Program-made: the position numbers and the translations under genes
The notes under the pieces: generated by a model
The model's input: only the letters and a program-made list of their open reading frames with translations
The model's database searches: none
Told to the model about the DNA's origin: nothing
Shown here: piece after piece, positions 62,413 through 64,000 of the stretch
How the letters are laid out: the number at the start of each line of letters is the position of its first letter
Position numbering within the stretch: position 1 is the first letter of the stretch
Assembly (NCBI RefSeq): GCF_000025625.1
Contig: NC_013922.1
Coordinates: 2,356,001 to 2,420,000 of the forward strand
From: Natrialba magadii ATCC 43099
GTDB taxonomy: Archaea; Halobacteriota; Halobacteria; Halobacteriales; Natrialbaceae
DNA length: 64,000 nt
Reading direction: 5' to 3'

Positions 62413-63603
62413 ATGGCAAAATTCACACGACCGGTATCCAGGAGAGGGGTTTTAACGAGTGGTGCAACTGCAGTCGGAGTGGCGGTTGCTGGTTGTATAA
62501 GTGACGATACAGACGGAGCCGGCCAGAGCGGCGAGTCTGGGGGTGGATCGGGCAATGGATCCAGCGAAGAAACGTACGAGGTTGGATACGGAGACTATCG
62601 AACGACAGTAAACGCGTCGGCGTTTCCGGACGAACTACGAATTTACGCGGTCCAAACCGGTTGGTCGAATTGGGACGCCGTAATGGAGAACTTCGAAAGC
62701 GAGTACGGTGTTCCCCTCTACGACGCACAGGGATCGTCTGGCGAGGCACTCACCGACGCACGGTCAAACGCCGGTAATCAGACACATTCAGCGTTTAACG
62801 GCGGCTACTCGTTCGCTCTCGAGGCGATGAACGATGGCCTGACGACGGATTATAAGCCCGCCAACTGGGACGTGGTCCCTGACGAACTCAAAACCGACAA
62901 TGGTCACGTCGTTTCGACTCGACAGATGACGACAGCGGTCACCTACCGTGTTGACATTTATGAGGAACGCGGTCTCGACGCACCCGAGACCTGGGAAGAC
63001 CTCAAACACCCAGACATCGCACAAGATCTGGCCTTCACGCCACCTCATACAGCTAATGGACTTGCGTCGGCACTGTCGGTCAATAGAGCCTACGGCGGTT
63101 CGATGGCGAATCTAGATCCTGTTATCGAGTATCACGAGGAAATCGCCGACCACGGCGCAGACATTCGTCGAAACATCGAGGGAGACGTTACCAGCGGCGA
63201 GATATCGACCGTCATTGAGTACGATTACTCGGGACTGAACATGAAGTACAACATGGATGAGATCGACGAGGAACAACTCGAGGTCGCAATATTGACCGGT
63301 CCGAGCGGCAGGGAGGGGGCGATGAACGTTCCGTACGGGTTTGGACTGCTCGAGGGGGCACCAAATCCCGAGGCGGCGAAGTTGTTCATGGACTACGTGC
63401 TCTCGCTAGAGGGTCAGGAGCTGTTCTTCGACGCGTTCGTCCGCCCGATTCGGGCCGACGAACTCGAGCAACCCGAGGAATTCCCCGATCAGTCCGACTA
63501 CGACGCAGCCGAGTTCGCCCTCGATCAGGAGGAACTGGTCGCAAACCAGGAGTCGATCCAGCAGGAACTCACCGAACGAACCCCGCTACCGGGCGCACAG
63601 TAG
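62413..63603 (+). CDS. ABC transporter substrate-binding lipoprotein (family 1/6-like)
   Basis: The 396-residue protein has a Tat-type leader (VSRRGVLTSGATAVGVAVAG) with the lipobox VAGC, then a Gly/Ser/Glu-rich linker. The binding domain (ELRIYAVQTGWSNWDAVMEN, DRQM-like STRQMTTAVTYRVDIYEERG) resembles proteins that bind thiamine, iron or 2-aminoethylphosphonate. The phosphorus context favours a phosphorus-containing ligand, but that is inference. The permease gene follows 3 nt after its stop. Confidence 0.88.
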   Translation: MAKFTRPVSRRGVLTSGATAVGVAVAGCISDDTDGAGQSGESGGGSGNGSSEETYEVGYGDYRTTVNASAFPDELRIYAVQTGWSNWDAVMENFESEYGVPLYDAQGSSGEALTDARSNAGNQTHSAFNGGYSFALEAMNDGLTTDYKPANWDVVPDELKTDNGHVVSTRQMTTAVTYRVDIYEERGLDAPETWEDLKHPDIAQDLAFTPPHTANGLASALSVNRAYGGSMANLDPVIEYHEEIADHGADIRRNIEGDVTSGEISTVIEYDYSGLNMKYNMDEIDEEQLEVAILTGPSGREGAMNVPYGFGLLEGAPNPEAAKLFMDYVLSLEGQELFFDAFVRPIRADELEQPEEFPDQSDYDAAEFALDQEELVANQESIQQELTERTPLPGAQ

Positions 63604-63606
63604 GCG

Positions 63607-64000
63607 ATGTCGAGACAATTTCCGAGCCGCGACCAACTTCGTCAATCGATCGGGCGGACGCGATCGATGGCGTTTCCGACGACAGAGCGCGACCGTGAAC
63701 GGCGTCGGATAATCATCATGTGCCTTCCATTTTTCGTGCTCGCGACGTTCGCTGGATTCGTCCCGCTGATCGTGATGGCTCGAATGAGCCTCTCGGCGGA
63801 GAACTTGGAGAACGCCGGCTGGAGTCTCGCCGCGTGGGAGACGCTACTCACGGAGCCGGTGTACCGTGAAATTGCCTGGAACACCCTCTGGTTCGCGACC
63901 GTTGCTACCGTGGTGAGCGTTGCGCTCGGGGTAGTGATCTCACATGTCCTCGAGAAGTACTCGCTACCCTTGGAGAACGTCCTCGTGGCGGCAGTGTCGT
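63607..64000 (+). CDS. ABC transporter permease, N-terminal part (window ends inside)
   Basis: The open frame from ATG 63607 runs to the window end. It begins MSRQFPSRDQLRQSIGRTRS and shows a first helix (IIIMCLPFFVLATFAGFVPL). The BPD-type permease segment NTLWFATVATVVSVALGVVI follows. It is the partner permease of the preceding substrate-binding gene. Only about one fifth to one quarter of the usual length is visible if it is a fused double permease. Confidence 0.88.
   Translation, partial: MSRQFPSRDQLRQSIGRTRSMAFPTTERDRERRRIIIMCLPFFVLATFAGFVPLIVMARMSLSAENLENAGWSLAAWETLLTEPVYREIAWNTLWFATVATVVSVALGVVISHVLEKYSLPLENVLVAAVS

Overview
The window is chromosomal DNA of a halophilic archaeon (class Halobacteria). 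The signs are strongly acidic proteins, CTC/GAG-rich codon use, TATA boxes 25-35 nt before start codons (leaderless transcripts), lipoproteins with twin-arginine signals and LAGC-type lipoboxes, an Orc1/Cdc6 initiator, archaeosine-precursor genes and a TnpB-only IS1341-type element. Many families restricted to haloarchaea also occur. The repeat-rich style and gene content resemble the Natrialba/Haloterrigena side of the group, but the species cannot be fixed from this sequence.

Layout: 0-8.2 kb holds membrane proteins, a PadR-like regulator, an acyl-CoA dehydrogenase, a squalene/phytoene synthase and an HhH protein. 8.3-10.1 kb is a gluconeogenic pair (class I aldolase plus FBPase) behind a TrmB-type site. 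10.1-11.7 kb is an IS200/IS605-group (IS1341) element with tnpB, a 40-codon companion gene and matching end hairpins. 12-17 kb holds a Tat-exported protease-like protein, MaoC hydratase and aldehyde dehydrogenase genes and several repeats. 17-23.6 kb has two glutamate dehydrogenases flanking orc1/cdc6, a very likely replication origin (six ORB-like elements and an AT-rich 11-bp tandem array) and a HpcH/CitE-type lyase interrupted by an Asp/Thr/Ala repeat. 24-35 kb is mixed housekeeping and haloarchaeal hypothetical genes. 35.3-38 kb is a queD-queE-queC cluster making preQ0 for archaeosine. 40.3-45.4 kb holds a BKACE enzyme, an alkyltransferase, a glyoxalase-fold protein and three overlapping NMT1/SBP-like genes without export signals. 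48.4-64 kb is a phosphorus-acquisition island: an AbrB-PhoU regulator, the seven-gene pst-phoU operon, the phnD-C-E-E operon with a HAD hydrolase, and the start of another ABC importer.

Working together: the Pst and Phn importers bring in phosphate and organophosphonates, with PhoU and AbrB-PhoU proteins as likely sensors. A palindromic ACTATATA element lies just upstream of several of these promoters. The glutamate dehydrogenases, the lyase and possibly the MaoC protein fit glutamate/acetyl-CoA metabolism such as the methylaspartate cycle, but its signature genes are not in view.

Two DNA-level features stand out. Short tandem repeats have grown inside or beside at least ten genes. The palindrome ACTCGAGT occurs about 40 times, in all reading frames and between genes.
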